From contig JAAYGB010000021.1 of assembly GCA_012727955.1 (NCBI GenBank), forward strand, positions 1 through 64,000: a stretch of 64,000 nucleotides of DNA. Direction: 5' to 3'. This document shows, in pieces, positions 1 to 9,907 of this stretch (within the stretch, counting starts at the first letter, position 1; each line of letters begins with the position of its first letter). The DNA comes from Bacillota bacterium. Lineage in GTDB: Bacteria; Bacillota; Limnochordia; DTU087; JAAYGB01. The notes under the pieces were generated by a model. The model worked only from the letters and a program-made list of their open reading frames with translations, did no database searches and was not told the DNA's origin. The translations under genes and the position numbers were made by a program.

Positions 1-7
1 AGATACA

Positions 8-35
8 ACAGGAGGCACTGTAAAGTGCCTCCTGT
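8..35. terminator. Perfect 12-bp hairpin at window start
   Basis: Bases 8-19 are the exact reverse complement of 24-35 with a 4-nt loop. It probably ends a gene lying before the window. No clear T-run follows on either strand, so a factor-independent terminator is likely but not certain. Confidence 0.5.
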
Positions 36-363
36 CGTCTGAAGAGGAGAGGGTTATATTGAGTCAATCTTAGTAGCTAGACGGAATGCCTTCCACCTGG
101 AAGTCGTTACATAGTTCACTGTTCTACCCAACACTGCTTAATCCCTGTGTGAAAAGCAAAAAAGAGCAAATAAATGGAAGTTTCGGAAAATATTTGTCAG
201 AAGGTAAGGTCAGCTTCGGTGATGATAGCCGCCTTTGATGGCATAATGCCCGGTAGACGGGATTAGAATTTAGTGGCAAGAAAAAAGACTCATTTGGAGT
301 AGGGGGGAGAGCTTAATTTAGCTAGTTTCTTCGGGTAAGCAAGTAAATCAAGGAGGGAATGAC
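36..363 (+). other. Gene-free leader upstream of the solute-binding protein gene
   Basis: This stretch of about 330 bases has no convincing reading frame. It ends in a strong Shine-Dalgarno sequence (AAGGAGGG, 350-357) for the TTG start at 364. A promoter is expected here, but I could not pick -35/-10 boxes with confidence. Confidence 0.4.
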
Positions 364-2247
364 TTGAAGCTTGTTGGCAAAGTGATCGGGAGTGTCTTTT
401 TCATTGTAGCGGTGCTCTGTTTTGCTTTTGCTTCAGCGGCATGGGCTGCAAAGGAAGCCCCGGAGTTGGCGGAGTTGGTCAAGCTTGGTAAATTACCTCC
501 TGTAGAGGAACGCCTTCCCGATGACCCATTGGTTGTGGAGCCGGTGGAGGAGATCGGCAGGTATGGTGGAACTTTGAATCGGACGTATTTTGGAACCTCC
601 GATGCCGCCGGATGGGAGCGACTCACTCGGGAGCCCCTGATTGGATGGGACCGAGAGTATGTCCAGCTTCGTCCCAATGTGGCTCGGGCTTGGGAAGTAT
701 TAGAAGATGGCCGTGTGTTTGTGTTTCATCTGAGAAAGGGGATGAAGTGGTCCGACGGTACCCCCTTTACCGCGGATGACATCCTCTTTTGGTACGAAGA
801 CATCATCCTGAACAAGGAACTGAATCCCGTTCCGCCCTCCCTTTGGTCCTTTAAGGGTGAGTTGCTGCAGGTAGAGAAGATCGACGACTACACCGTCAAG
901 ATTAGCTTCAGCGAGCCCTATGGATGGTTTCCCTATCAACTGGCGGAATTCGGCAATATCTATGCTCCCAAGCATTACTTGAAACAGTTCCACATCAATT
1001 ACGCGGACCAAGAAGAATTGGAGCGGCAGACCAGGGAAGCAGGCTTTAGTACCTGGAATCAGTTGTTTACCGACAAGAACAGCGCCTTCAACAATCCCGA
1101 CTATCCCGTCATTACCGCTTGGAAGGTGGACGCACGACCGAGTGCGCGCTTCGTTGCCAGTCGAAATCCCTATTACTGGAAGGTGGATCCAGAAGGAAAC
1201 CAACTCCCCTATATCGACCGTGTCTCCCAGCAATTGATTTCCGATACGGAATTGATGGTAATGAAGGCTATCTCGGGAGAGATCGACTTTCAAATTAGGC
1301 ATTTCCATAACCGCTGGCTGGATTTCCCCTTGCTGATGCAAAATGCAGAGTCCGGCAAATATCGCGTGCTGCTTTGGAATTCAGACTATGCCGGTGCCGC
1401 GGTTCTCTACTTCAACCTCAACACCAAGAACCCAGTTCTTCGTCCCCTGTTTAACGACTCCCGTTTTCGCAGAGCCCTATCCCTGGCCATAGATCGGGAC
1501 GAGATTAATGAACTGGTCTTCCTAGGTGCTGGAGCTCCCCAACAGCCCTTCCTTACTCCCGGCTCGCCGGCCTATGATGAATCCACAGCCAGACGCTATA
1601 CCGAGTATGATCCAGCTAGAGCCAACGAGCTGTTAGACGAAATAGGATTGACCCAACGGGACAGCGCCGGTTATCGTCTCAGTCCCGATGGACAGCCAAT
1701 TGTCATTAATATCGAAGTGCGCTCCGGCGTCAGTCAAGAACAAGTCACGACGGCTGAGCTCTTTGCCGACTACTGGTCGAAGGTGGGCATTAGGGCTGTG
1801 GTCAAGGCAGAGGAGAGAAGCCTCTTTGAAACCAGGAAGGAAGCCGGAGAACATGACGTGATGATGCAGGACGCTTCCGGTGGGATGTATCCGCTGTTCC
1901 AAGCCCACTGGTACATCCCCATTCAGTCCACCAGCATCTTTGCTCCCTTCTACGGTCAGTGGTATCAGTCAGGGGGCAGAAGCGGCGAGGAGCCTCCAGC
2001 GGAAATCAAGAGATTGTATGATCTTTATGAGAAAGCTCTGGCCACCAGTGATTCCCAGGAACGTTTGGCTCTAGAAAGGGAGATTATGGAAATCAATGGG
2101 GAAAACCTTTGGATGATTGGTACCGTCAGCATTCCGAAAAATATCTGTATTGCAAAAGAGAATCTAAGGAATGTACCGGAGGTAGGAGCCTTTACCATGG
2201 CCTGGCCCGTCAGTGCCAATCCAGAACAGTTCTTCTTCCAAGACTAG
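364..2247 (+). CDS. ABC transporter substrate-binding protein, family 5
   Basis: This is the exported solute-binding component of a peptide/nickel/oligosaccharide-type ABC importer (SBP_bac_5 family), 627 aa. Residues 1-28 form a signal peptide: a basic start, a hydrophobic core, and a cleavage-like AAWA site. The mature start has the 'RYGGTLNR' segment typical of this family, and 'GMKWSDGTPFTADD' near residue 130 is a family hallmark. The TTG start at 364 is supported by AAGGAGGG 7 nt upstream. No permease or ATPase gene lies next to it on the right; partners may be before the window. The next gene encodes a rhamnosidase-like glycosidase, so the ligand may be a plant-type oligosaccharide rather than a peptide; that is inference from context. 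Confidence 0.9.
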   Translation: MKLVGKVIGSVFFIVAVLCFAFASAAWAAKEAPELAELVKLGKLPPVEERLPDDPLVVEPVEEIGRYGGTLNRTYFGTSDAAGWERLTREPLIGWDREYVQLRPNVARAWEVLEDGRVFVFHLRKGMKWSDGTPFTADDILFWYEDIILNKELNPVPPSLWSFKGELLQVEKIDDYTVKISFSEPYGWFPYQLAEFGNIYAPKHYLKQFHINYADQEELERQTREAGFSTWNQLFTDKNSAFNNPDYPVITAWKVDARPSARFVASRNPYYWKVDPEGNQLPYIDRVSQQLISDTELMVMKAISGEIDFQIRHFHNRWLDFPLLMQNAESGKYRVLLWNSDYAGAAVLYFNLNTKNPVLRPLFNDSRFRRALSLAIDRDEINELVFLGAGAPQQPFLTPGSPAYDESTARRYTEYDPARANELLDEIGLTQRDSAGYRLSPDGQPIVINIEVRSGVSQEQVTTAELFADYWSKVGIRAVVKAEERSLFETRKEAGEHDVMMQDASGGMYPLFQAHWYIPIQSTSIFAPFYGQWYQSGGRSGEEPPAEIKRLYDLYEKALATSDSQERLALEREIMEINGENLWMIGTVSIPKNICIAKENLRNVPEVGAFTMAWPVSANPEQFFFQD

Positions 2248-2377
2248 AGGAGAAGGGCTAAACTTGATTCATCGATAGCTTACCGTGGAGTTGGGACCCT
2301 GGGGTCTCACTCCACGGTTGATTTTGCTGCTCTACGGTGTTCTCCGATATTCCGCATCATCCTTACAAGGAGTGATA

Positions 2378-5300
2378 ATGCAGATGGCTGCAAGGGTTGG
2401 GGACAAGGGACGGGGCATAGTTCCCTTCTGGTTTTGGAATGGCGATATGGAGGATTCTCAAATAGTTGCCCAGATTGAGGCGATGGGCGCGCAAGGGGTG
2501 GCCGGATTCTCTATTCATCCCCGCCAGGGGTTGACGGTACCCTATCTATCCAAGGAGTGGTTTCGTAAGGTCAAGTTGGCGGTGGAGACCGGTAAGAAAC
2601 TGGGGCTTCGGGTTTGGTTTAATGACGAGTATCCCTATCCCAGTGGAGCCAGTGGGGGAGAGGTATTCTTAGATCACCCACAGTACTTGGCCAGAGAGCT
2701 GCGGCGGATTACCCTTGAGGTGCAAGGCGAGGCCGTTGTTGACCGCAGGCTGGCCTGGGGAAGGGTGGTCTTTGCCAAGGCCTATCCCGTCAAGGATGGC
2801 GTTGTGGCTTGGGAGGAAAGCATCGATCTTAGGGAGTACATCGGCTCCTATCAAGAAGAGCAGATCTATCAGGACACGGGCCTGTCCCAGTATAACCGCT
2901 CCCGCTATTTCACCGGCAATCCAGTGAAGCGCCTTGTCTGGCAATGTCCTCCGGGAAATTGGCAGATTTTCATCTTCCTGGAGTGTATCGTTCAGCCCTT
3001 TAAGTACTTCGGCTACTATATCGATGTCCTCAACCCTAAGGCCATCGAATACTTCCTGACCACCACCTACCAGCGCTACCTAGACCAACTGGGTTCGGAG
3101 CTTTTCCGGGAGATTGAGGCGGTCTTTGTCGATGAGATCAGTGCCGGCGGGGCGTTAACGGGGATGGGAATTCCCTGGTCTCCTTGTCTGCCGGAGTATT
3201 TTGAGAAACTAAATGGCTATAAACTAGTTGACCACCTTCCTGCTCTAGTGGCCGATGTGCCCGGTGGAGCCCAGGTACGCTACGATTTTCGCAAAACTCT
3301 TCTCAGTGCCTTCATTAACAGCTTTGAGCGCCCCGTCCAGGACTGGTGTGCCCGCCATGGGATCAAGTACGCCGGGGAAAAGCCCATCCTGCGCAGTACC
3401 CAACTGGAATACATGGATATTCCTGGAATCGACGCCGGCCACTTGAAGGTGGGGGCGGAGGTGCCCTTGGGATCCCTGAATTATCGCAGTAACCCTAAGT
3501 TAGTCTCTTCAGCGGCCCACTTTTTACATAAACCGGAGGTTCTGTGCGAAGCCTTCCACAGTATCGGCTGGGACATGACCATCCAAGACATGAAGTGGAT
3601 CACCGACTGGCTGGCGGTGCAGGGGATCAACCTCATAGTGCCCCACGGGTTTTTCTATACCACCGACGGATTGACCAAACACGATGCACCACCCTCTTCC
3701 TTCTGGCAAAATCCCTATTGGGAGCACTATGATCAGCTGGCGCAATATACCAGCCATCTCTGCGCCCGGCTGTCCGGTGGATACGCACCCGCCAAGATTC
3801 TGGTGTTAGATCCTGTCACCTCCCTTTGGACCCGCTACCCCGGCGATCCCCTGACGGAACAATTGCTGGAGGACTGGCAGTATCTTCAGGAGAAGTTGTT
3901 GCGGCATCACTGGGAATTTCATATCGCCGATCCGCAGCTGCTTACCAGAGGTCGGCTGGAGGGCTCCAGGCTGAAACTTGGAGACAACCCCTTCGAAGTG
4001 ATCATCCTTCCTCCCACCACCAACTTAGAGGAGAGGGCGGCGGAAGTTCTCTTGGCTGCCATCGAGGCGGGAGTTCACGTTGTTTTCCTTGGCACCTTGC
4101 CCTTTGAACAAATTGAACCAGGAGCCAAAGGGGTAGAAGAGATTGCTGCGCTCTTTGAGGTGAACCCTTGCCAAGCTGGGCAGGACTACTTGGCCGCCAC
4201 TGCCGGCGGGAATTGGTTCCACCGGGGAAGGACTGCCTGGTATGCCACCAGGGGCAGCCTCAAGGCAAATGACGGCTTTGCCGAGTTGGAGCGGCACCTA
4301 GAAGAGATAGCTGGGCGATGGGTGCGAATAGTTGATCCCGCCCAGGGAGAGGAGCTGCGGGAGGTTTTGTTCCTGCGGTACCGTAAGGGTGAGGATGAGG
4401 CTTGCTTCTTGGTGAATACCAGCGGCCAGCAGTTTACCGCTGAAATCCAGTTATCGAGGCCCGTTGAGGGAGTTTCCCTAGTTGACCTAGTGACCAATAA
4501 GTCCCAGCCCTTGGATGACCCTAGCTTTACAGGAAGCACCTTTGCTCTAGACTTTGACCGGTACCAATCTTATTTTCTCCACTTCAAGCCCGTTGAAAGG
4601 CAGCAATTACCAACTGCAAGAGTCTATCGTATTGATACCGAGGGGCAGTGGAGTATTACCCTGAAGGCAAAGAATCTCTGCCGCTTGGGGCATTGGCAGA
4701 TGCAGGCAGTGCTTGACGAAGATCTAGATCTGGCGGACCCAGCCTATGATACCTCCCAGTGGCCTGTGGTCACCCCCAAGACCGGGATTACCCAGATCCG
4801 GGATAGCCAGCTGCCCGTTAGTATTGAGCTGTCCGATGCCTTCGGAGCGGTGCCGAAGATCCTGTTACCTTCCGGGCTGAACCTGTGGTATCGATCCGAC
4901 TTTGAACTTGAGTGCAACAGCCCCATCTACCTTGTCCGGGAGCCCAAGGGACTGTTGGGAAAGTGGCAGGTCTTTGTCAATGGGTGGGAAATTCCTAGAG
5001 AACATTGGAAATCTGAAGGGATTTTCCTCCCGACCCATCTGGCCGCGGAGATCACCCCTTGGCTGAAGGAAGGGCGAAATGTCATCGCTGTTTGCATTCA
5101 GGTAGAGGAGCAGTACGACGGTTTGGTTAGTCCCTTGTACCTGGCAGGGGATTTTGCCGTCAGGGATGGCCATCGGCTGGCAGATCCAATTCGAGAAGGA
5201 CGGTTCAATGATCTGTTGGGCCCGGGGCTGCCCTTTTATGTGGGTAAGATTGATTATCGCCGCAGGATTCGGCTACCACAGCAGTGCCGCCAGCTGGTAT

Positions 5301-5506
5301 TAGATAGCGATGACTTTGATCAGACCTGCGAGCTGCTTCTAGACGGGAAGAGTCTGGGCTGTAGAGCCTGGTCCCCCTATGTGTGGTCCCTACCGGAGGA
5401 GACCTTCGGCGAGCATGAGCTCTGCCTGCGGATCACCACCTCACTACTGGGAGCCTTTGACGGCATGGGCTTTGACCGAGCCACCCATTCCCTCAAGCCT
5501 CTGTAG
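2378..5506 (+). CDS. GH106-like alpha-L-rhamnosidase / glycosyl hydrolase
   Basis: A large glycoside hydrolase of 1042 aa. The N-terminus has the pattern seen in GH106 alpha-L-rhamnosidases: 'PFWFWNGD' near residue 17, then 'GVAGFSIHPRQGL' and 'VWFNDEYPYPSGASGG', a TIM-barrel-like catalytic part. Acidic candidates are in 'VFVDEISAGG' (about 249-258) and 'CEAFHSIGWD' (about 389). Two beta-sandwich, GH2-like carbohydrate-binding regions occupy the C-terminal third. The ATG at 2378 is chosen over an open frame from 2285 because AAGGAGTGA lies just before it and the extra 31 residues do not match the family. No signal peptide is seen, so it probably acts in the cytosol on imported oligosaccharides. 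Rhamnose specificity is by family only. Confidence 0.8.
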   Translation: MQMAARVGDKGRGIVPFWFWNGDMEDSQIVAQIEAMGAQGVAGFSIHPRQGLTVPYLSKEWFRKVKLAVETGKKLGLRVWFNDEYPYPSGASGGEVFLDHPQYLARELRRITLEVQGEAVVDRRLAWGRVVFAKAYPVKDGVVAWEESIDLREYIGSYQEEQIYQDTGLSQYNRSRYFTGNPVKRLVWQCPPGNWQIFIFLECIVQPFKYFGYYIDVLNPKAIEYFLTTTYQRYLDQLGSELFREIEAVFVDEISAGGALTGMGIPWSPCLPEYFEKLNGYKLVDHLPALVADVPGGAQVRYDFRKTLLSAFINSFERPVQDWCARHGIKYAGEKPILRSTQLEYMDIPGIDAGHLKVGAEVPLGSLNYRSNPKLVSSAAHFLHKPEVLCEAFHSIGWDMTIQDMKWITDWLAVQGINLIVPHGFFYTTDGLTKHDAPPSSFWQNPYWEHYDQLAQYTSHLCARLSGGYAPAKILVLDPVTSLWTRYPGDPLTEQLLEDWQYLQEKLLRHHWEFHIADPQLLTRGRLEGSRLKLGDNPFEVIILPPTTNLEERAAEVLLAAIEAGVHVVFLGTLPFEQIEPGAKGVEEIAALFEVNPCQAGQDYLAATAGGNWFHRGRTAWYATRGSLKANDGFAELERHLEEIAGRWVRIVDPAQGEELREVLFLRYRKGEDEACFLVNTSGQQFTAEIQLSRPVEGVSLVDLVTNKSQPLDDPSFTGSTFALDFDRYQSYFLHFKPVERQQLPTARVYRIDTEGQWSITLKAKNLCRLGHWQMQAVLDEDLDLADPAYDTSQWPVVTPKTGITQIRDSQLPVSIELSDAFGAVPKILLPSGLNLWYRSDFELECNSPIYLVREPKGLLGKWQVFVNGWEIPREHWKSEGIFLPTHLAAEITPWLKEGRNVIAVCIQVEEQYDGLVSPLYLAGDFAVRDGHRLADPIREGRFNDLLGPGLPFYVGKIDYRRRIRLPQQCRQLVLDSDDFDQTCELLLDGKSLGCRAWSPYVWSLPEETFGEHELCLRITTSLLGAFDGMGFDRATHSLKPL

Positions 5507-5568
5507 GTAGGCGAGGGAGCTGGTACTAGACTAAGACTAAGTGGATAGGTTAAGATCGCTATCCTAAC

Positions 5569-5594
5569 GCTCGAGCTTGTTGGCTCGGGCTTTT
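5569..5594 (+). terminator. Rho-independent terminator after the GH106-like gene
   Basis: GCTCGAGC (5569-5576) pairs with GCTCGGGC (5583-5590), 8 bp with one G-T pair and a 6-nt loop, followed by TTTT. Confidence 0.65.
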
Positions 5595-5698
5595 CCATGC
5601 AATGAGCGGATAGATATTAGATGAAGGCCCCGATAGTTTAGGTATCGTCGCCAGGGCGGTGATGGGGGAAAGCGTTTTATCTACTGGAGGGAGAAAAG

Positions 5699-5741
5699 AA
5701 GCAAAGCACACCACCGAGCAGCCCCGTGGTGTGCTTTGCTT
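5699..5741. repeat. Perfect 16-bp inverted repeat in an intergenic region
   Basis: Bases 5699-5714 and 5726-5741 are exact reverse complements with an 11-nt loop. No T-run follows. The only gene calls across it are poor open frames. It could be a second terminator, a structured small RNA or a mobile hairpin of the REP type. Confidence 0.6.
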
Positions 5742-6063
5742 ATGGCGAAGTACGGTGTATTCTGATGTGTGCAACTAGAGAACTCGGCACCAAAATAATC
5801 TCAGAGCAAACAGCAAAGACCTAATAGTGCCGTGTGTTACAAAATCAATTCTCCACAAGTTGGGTTTGTCCTGGTTATTTTTTCAAAATAGGCTGAAGAA
5901 AAGAAAATATCCGGCTAAAGACTTGGTAAAGGGTACTGCTAAGTCTAGCAGCTGCAGCAAAGGGGAGGCGGGAAGGGAAAAACTACTAGCCAAATAGCGT
6001 GAAGCACTTTACAATCTACTTTTGTGACCAGCACTTTTTACAGCAATATTGTGAGGAGATAAC
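5742..6063 (+). other. Gene-free stretch before the YpsC-like methyltransferase
   Basis: With 5507-5741, this makes 557 bases without a supported gene. It is more A/T-rich than the flanking genes. I recognise no known RNA family in it. It ends with GAGGAG just before the ATG at 6064. A promoter for the next gene is expected here. Confidence 0.35.
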
Positions 6064-7227
6064 ATGGAAAAAGTTGAGTTAATCGCGACGGCAACCTTTG
6101 GGCTGGAAGCGGTGGTAGCCCAGGAGCTGAGGGATTTGGGGTATACTGACCTGTCCGTTGAAAACGGCAAAGTGACCTTTACTGCTGACCTACAGGCCAT
6201 TTGTCGGACCAATCTGTGGCTGCGGACCGCGGATCGGGTCCGGGTAAAGGTCGGGGAGTTTACCGCAACTACCTTCGAGGAATTGTTCGAACAAACCAAG
6301 GCCTTGCCCTGGGCCCAATGGATACCGGAAAACGCTGAGTTTCCTGTCACCGGTAAGTCTGTTAAGTCCACACTCTACAGCGTTCCCGATTGCCAAGCCA
6401 TCGTCAAGAAGGCCGTGGTGGAGAGTATGAAGCAGCAGTACAAAAGGCAGTGGTTTCCCGAGGATGGCCCATTGTACAAAATCGAGGTGGCCCTTCTTAA
6501 AGACGTTGCTACCTTGACCATCGATACCAGCGGCCCTGGCCTACATAAGCGGGGCTATCGGGATTTTATCGGTACCGCTCCCCTCAAGGAGACTCTGGCT
6601 GCGGCGATGATCATCCTTTCTCGTTGGCGGCCAGACACCGTCTTAATTGATCCCTTCTGCGGCTCCGGCACCATCCCCATCGAGGCAGCACTGATTGGCA
6701 AGAACATTGCTCCGGGAATGAACCGGGAGTTTGTCAGTGAAAACTGGCCGGTGATCCCCAAGCAGTTGTGGTGGGAGGCTCGTCAGGAAACCCATGACCG
6801 GGCCAATTACGACCAGCCCCTCCAGATCATCGGCACCGACATCGATGATCGGGTGATGAAGGTGGCTCGGCGCAACGCTAAGGAGGCAGGGGTAGAGGAG
6901 GACCTTCACCTGCAGACTATGGATGTGCGGCAGCTAAGTTCCAGCAAGAAATACGGCAAGATTATCTGCAACCCGCCCTATGGTGAACGGATTGGCGAGG
7001 AAAAGGAGGTAGAAACCCTGTATCGGGATATGGGCAAGATCTTTTCCCGATTGGACACTTGGTCCTTTTACATCTTGACTTCCCACCCCCGCTTTGAAAG
7101 CCTCTTTGGTCGGGTCGCCTCCAAGCGCCGCAAGCTCTATCACGGCAACATCAAGGTAAATTTCTTTCAATACTATGGTCCCAGGCCTCCCCGGGCCAGG
7201 CGGGAGACTGGGGACAGTTCTGAGTAA
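6064..7227 (+). CDS. ypsC: THUMP-domain class I SAM RNA methyltransferase (YpsC/RlmL-like)
   Basis: A predicted 23S rRNA guanine-N2 methyltransferase (m2G), the YpsC branch of the RlmL family, 387 aa, the usual length for the Firmicutes form. A THUMP-type RNA-binding region covers about residues 1-160. The Rossmann methyltransferase domain follows: 'LIDPFCGSGTIPIEAAL' (SAM-binding motif I, about 197-213) and the catalytic motif 'NPPYGERIG' (about 302-310) for exocyclic amino groups. The start has GAGGAG upstream. It is followed by a bidirectional terminator and stands alone. Confidence 0.9.
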   Translation: MEKVELIATATFGLEAVVAQELRDLGYTDLSVENGKVTFTADLQAICRTNLWLRTADRVRVKVGEFTATTFEELFEQTKALPWAQWIPENAEFPVTGKSVKSTLYSVPDCQAIVKKAVVESMKQQYKRQWFPEDGPLYKIEVALLKDVATLTIDTSGPGLHKRGYRDFIGTAPLKETLAAAMIILSRWRPDTVLIDPFCGSGTIPIEAALIGKNIAPGMNREFVSENWPVIPKQLWWEARQETHDRANYDQPLQIIGTDIDDRVMKVARRNAKEAGVEEDLHLQTMDVRQLSSSKKYGKIICNPPYGERIGEEKEVETLYRDMGKIFSRLDTWSFYILTSHPRFESLFGRVASKRRKLYHGNIKVNFFQYYGPRPPRARRETGDSSE

Positions 7228-7235
7228 GAACCAGC

Positions 7236-7284
7236 AAAAAACCCCCAAGGCAAGGGGCCTAGCTCCCTGCCTGGGGGTTTTTAT
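7236..7284. terminator. Bidirectional terminator between convergent genes
   Basis: A-run, then ACCCCCAAGGCA paired with TGCCTGGGGGT, then a T-run. It serves both the methyltransferase gene (+) and the MFS gene (-). Confidence 0.9.
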
Positions 7285-7300
7285 CTTGCACGGCTTAATG

Positions 7301-8563
7301 TTAAGAGGCCGAAGCTGCTGGCTCTTGGGGTTTGAAAAACCTGGCCGCCTGGATAACCAAGATCGCCCCGAGGACAAACAGGCCGATGTTCATCATGAAG
7401 GGCAGTCTCTGATCCGCCTCCGCCATCAGTCCGGCCAGCCAGCCAAAGGGTGAGGTCAAGCTGATCACCACCACGTTGAGCAGCGCCATGATGCGAGCCC
7501 GTTCCCTGGCATCTACAGACCGGGCAACCAAGGAGTCCATAAAGGGTTGGATTAAGACCAGGCTGCAGGCTTCCAGCACCATGCTGACCAGCAAGATGAC
7601 ATAGCCTCCCACTGGTGAGGAGACTAAGAGCAGCTGGCTGAGAATAAAGAGGGCAAAACCCGTCAGCATCGGTCGGCGAAAGTGCAGGCGGCTGATCTTG
7701 GGCATTACAAAGAAGAAGCACCCTAACATCACCACGGACTTGACGAAGGGAAACATGGCGATGTTCTGCTGGGGGATTTGCAGCCTTTCGGTGACGAGAA
7801 TCGCCCAGAAGGTGCCGTTGACCATGGTACAGATGCTCATCACCAACATAATCCCCAGGCTGATGAGAGTTTGTCGAGCCTGCAGGATTTGGCGCATTAC
7901 CTCACCGTATTGCCCCAGGATCGAGAGGATGCTCTGGTTCGCGGTTTCTCGCTGGCGAATTTCCCCCTGCTTGGTCTCCGTGGCAAAGACATTGAGGATG
8001 ACAAACTTGGCCGTCATAGAGACAAAGGCAAAGAGATACAGCACCCTCACCGTGGGGACCAATCCGTACCTGCCGACAAAAACCCCGGCTAAGGGAGCGA
8101 CAAAGGCTGCCAAAAGCCCCGCGATATGGGTCCAGGAAAAGATGTCTACTAAGGTATCGGGGTTGGCATCCTCCACCAGTAGGCAGCTCCAGGAGTTGGC
8201 GGTAATTCTCCAAAGGCCATTGATAATCGCCGCGATGACAAAGTAGGTGAAGTTTTGGGCCACCGCCCAGATGAGACAGGGAATACTCCAGGAGATAAGA
8301 TCAAAGATGAAAGTAGTCCGCTTTCTTCCCAGCTTGTCGGTAATGGCGCCGCTGACCAGGGCTGAGAATACCTGGACAAACATCCCCAGACTGGCGATCA
8401 ATCCCACCTGGCTGGTGGTCACCCCCAGAGCAATCATGTACAGTGAGGCATAGGGTGCGTAAAGGTTAAAGGGAATTCCCCACAGGGGCTCTGTCCAGAC
8501 GCAGGCCCTGGGATTGCCCTTCAGCTGCACCAAGGTGTTAAACAAAGGATTAGATTTGAACAT
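7301..8563 (-). CDS. MFS transporter, 12 TM
   Basis: A major facilitator superfamily permease of 420 aa with about 12 hydrophobic segments. A motif-A-like loop, 'GAITDKLGRKRT', lies between TM2 and TM3 (about residue 76). The N-terminus is soluble for about 30 residues. The substrate cannot be read from the sequence; drug or sugar efflux are both possible. The ATG at 8563 has AGAGGAC upstream. It is transcribed towards the ypsC-like gene and is separated from the next gene by a divergent intergenic space of about 220 bases. Confidence 0.85.
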   Translation of the reverse strand: MFKSNPLFNTLVQLKGNPRACVWTEPLWGIPFNLYAPYASLYMIALGVTTSQVGLIASLGMFVQVFSALVSGAITDKLGRKRTTFIFDLISWSIPCLIWAVAQNFTYFVIAAIINGLWRITANSWSCLLVEDANPDTLVDIFSWTHIAGLLAAFVAPLAGVFVGRYGLVPTVRVLYLFAFVSMTAKFVILNVFATETKQGEIRQRETANQSILSILGQYGEVMRQILQARQTLISLGIMLVMSICTMVNGTFWAILVTERLQIPQQNIAMFPFVKSVVMLGCFFFVMPKISRLHFRRPMLTGFALFILSQLLLVSSPVGGYVILLVSMVLEACSLVLIQPFMDSLVARSVDARERARIMALLNVVVISLTSPFGWLAGLMAEADQRLPFMMNIGLFVLGAILVIQAARFFKPQEPAASAS

Positions 8564-8787
8564 AACCGGTGTCCTCTCATAGATGTAGTGGTCAAAGATT
8601 CACACCTTCTGATCTTATCATGTTTTCCTTCCTTTGCCCACACCGCGATCCCAGCTTGACAGCCTCTGTTGTCCCAAATTATGGCAGGACAAGAACCGCC
8701 GGAATCGAAGGTAACAAAGGGCTGGAAGGGAATTGAAGACAGTAGGTTTGCTGGACAGATTGGGGCAGAAGGACGAGGTGGGAAGAC

Positions 8788-9879
8788 TTGCAGCAGCGTC
8801 TTCGCAAACTGGCAGTTTTTTTGCTTGCAGTTGTACTTGTTACTGTCTTACCGGCATGGGTCGGGGCAACGGAGCTGGCGGTACATATCATTGATATCGG
8901 TCAGGGTGATGCCATCGCCATCTCCAGTCCCACGGGGAAATGGGTACTAATCGACGGTGGAGAAGCGGGACCGGGGCGACGGACCCTAGTTCCCTACCTG
9001 CAAGGACAGGGAGTGGACCAACTGGAGCTGATGGTTATGACCCATCCCCATGCCGACCACATTGGTGGGCTGTTACCGGTGGTAGAGAATTTCCCGATCA
9101 AATCCATCATCGCCGATGGTCAGATTCATACCTCGGCTACCTACGAAAGGTTATTGCTGGCCATTAAGGAGCGGCAAATTCCCTTTTCCCTGGCTCGGCG
9201 GGGACAGGTCTACGAATTAGGTGGGGGAGCGCTCCTCACGGTTTTGCATCCCCAAGAGCTGCTCTATGACGATCTCAATAACAACAGTGTGGTTTTGCGC
9301 CTGGACTTTGGCGAGGTGGCCTTTCTCTTTACCGGAGACGCAGAAACACCGGCGGAGTTGGAGATGATTGAAGCTAACGTAGCGCTGGATGTCGATGTCC
9401 TCAAGGTGGGGCATCATGGCAGCATTACCTCCACCTCACCGGAATTCTTGCAGGTCCTTTCACCGACGGTGGCGGTGATCAGTGTCGGGGCGGGGAATCG
9501 CTACAATCACCCCTCAAGGGAAGTAATCCAGCGACTAGAGGCCAGTGGTGTCACCGTCTATCGCACCGATGTCCACGGCACCGTGGTGATTGCCACCGAT
9601 GGCAGTCAACTGACGGTGACCAGCCAGAGGGGCAAGGAGACCTTTACCGGGAAGGGTCCCAGTACTTCCCCGGGAGGGATACAGGACTCAAGGCTTGATC
9701 TCAACACCGCTACCCTTGATGAACTCTTGGAGCTGCCGGGGGTTGGGCCGGTACTGGCGGAACGGATTATTGCCCATCGCCGGGCTAAGCCCTTTAAGTC
9801 CGTCGATGAACTCCTTCAGATCAAGGGCATTGGCGCCAAGACCCTGGAGAATCTGAAACCTTGGGTGAAAGTAGATTAA
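8788..9879 (+). CDS. Secreted ComEC-type metallo-beta-lactamase hydrolase with C-terminal HhH domain
   Basis: A 363-aa exported protein. A signal peptide covers about residues 1-27. The metallo-beta-lactamase fold follows, with 'DIGQGDA', the zinc motif 'HPHADHIGG' (about 87-95), 'FTGDAE' and 'KVGHHGS', as in the ComEC/Rec2 nuclease domain. The last 60 residues are a ComEA-like double helix-hairpin-helix DNA-binding unit beginning 'LDLNTATLDELLELPGVG'. This pairing suggests a cell-surface DNA-processing nuclease or phosphodiesterase; the role is inferred. Start is TTG with GAGGTGGG upstream. A DUF3006 gene follows after 28 bp, a common neighbour of such proteins. Confidence 0.88.
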   Translation: MQQRLRKLAVFLLAVVLVTVLPAWVGATELAVHIIDIGQGDAIAISSPTGKWVLIDGGEAGPGRRTLVPYLQGQGVDQLELMVMTHPHADHIGGLLPVVENFPIKSIIADGQIHTSATYERLLLAIKERQIPFSLARRGQVYELGGGALLTVLHPQELLYDDLNNNSVVLRLDFGEVAFLFTGDAETPAELEMIEANVALDVDVLKVGHHGSITSTSPEFLQVLSPTVAVISVGAGNRYNHPSREVIQRLEASGVTVYRTDVHGTVVIATDGSQLTVTSQRGKETFTGKGPSTSPGGIQDSRLDLNTATLDELLELPGVGPVLAERIIAHRRAKPFKSVDELLQIKGIGAKTLENLKPWVKVD

Positions 9880-9907
9880 TAATACTTCCTGATGGGAAGG
9901 TGAATGT

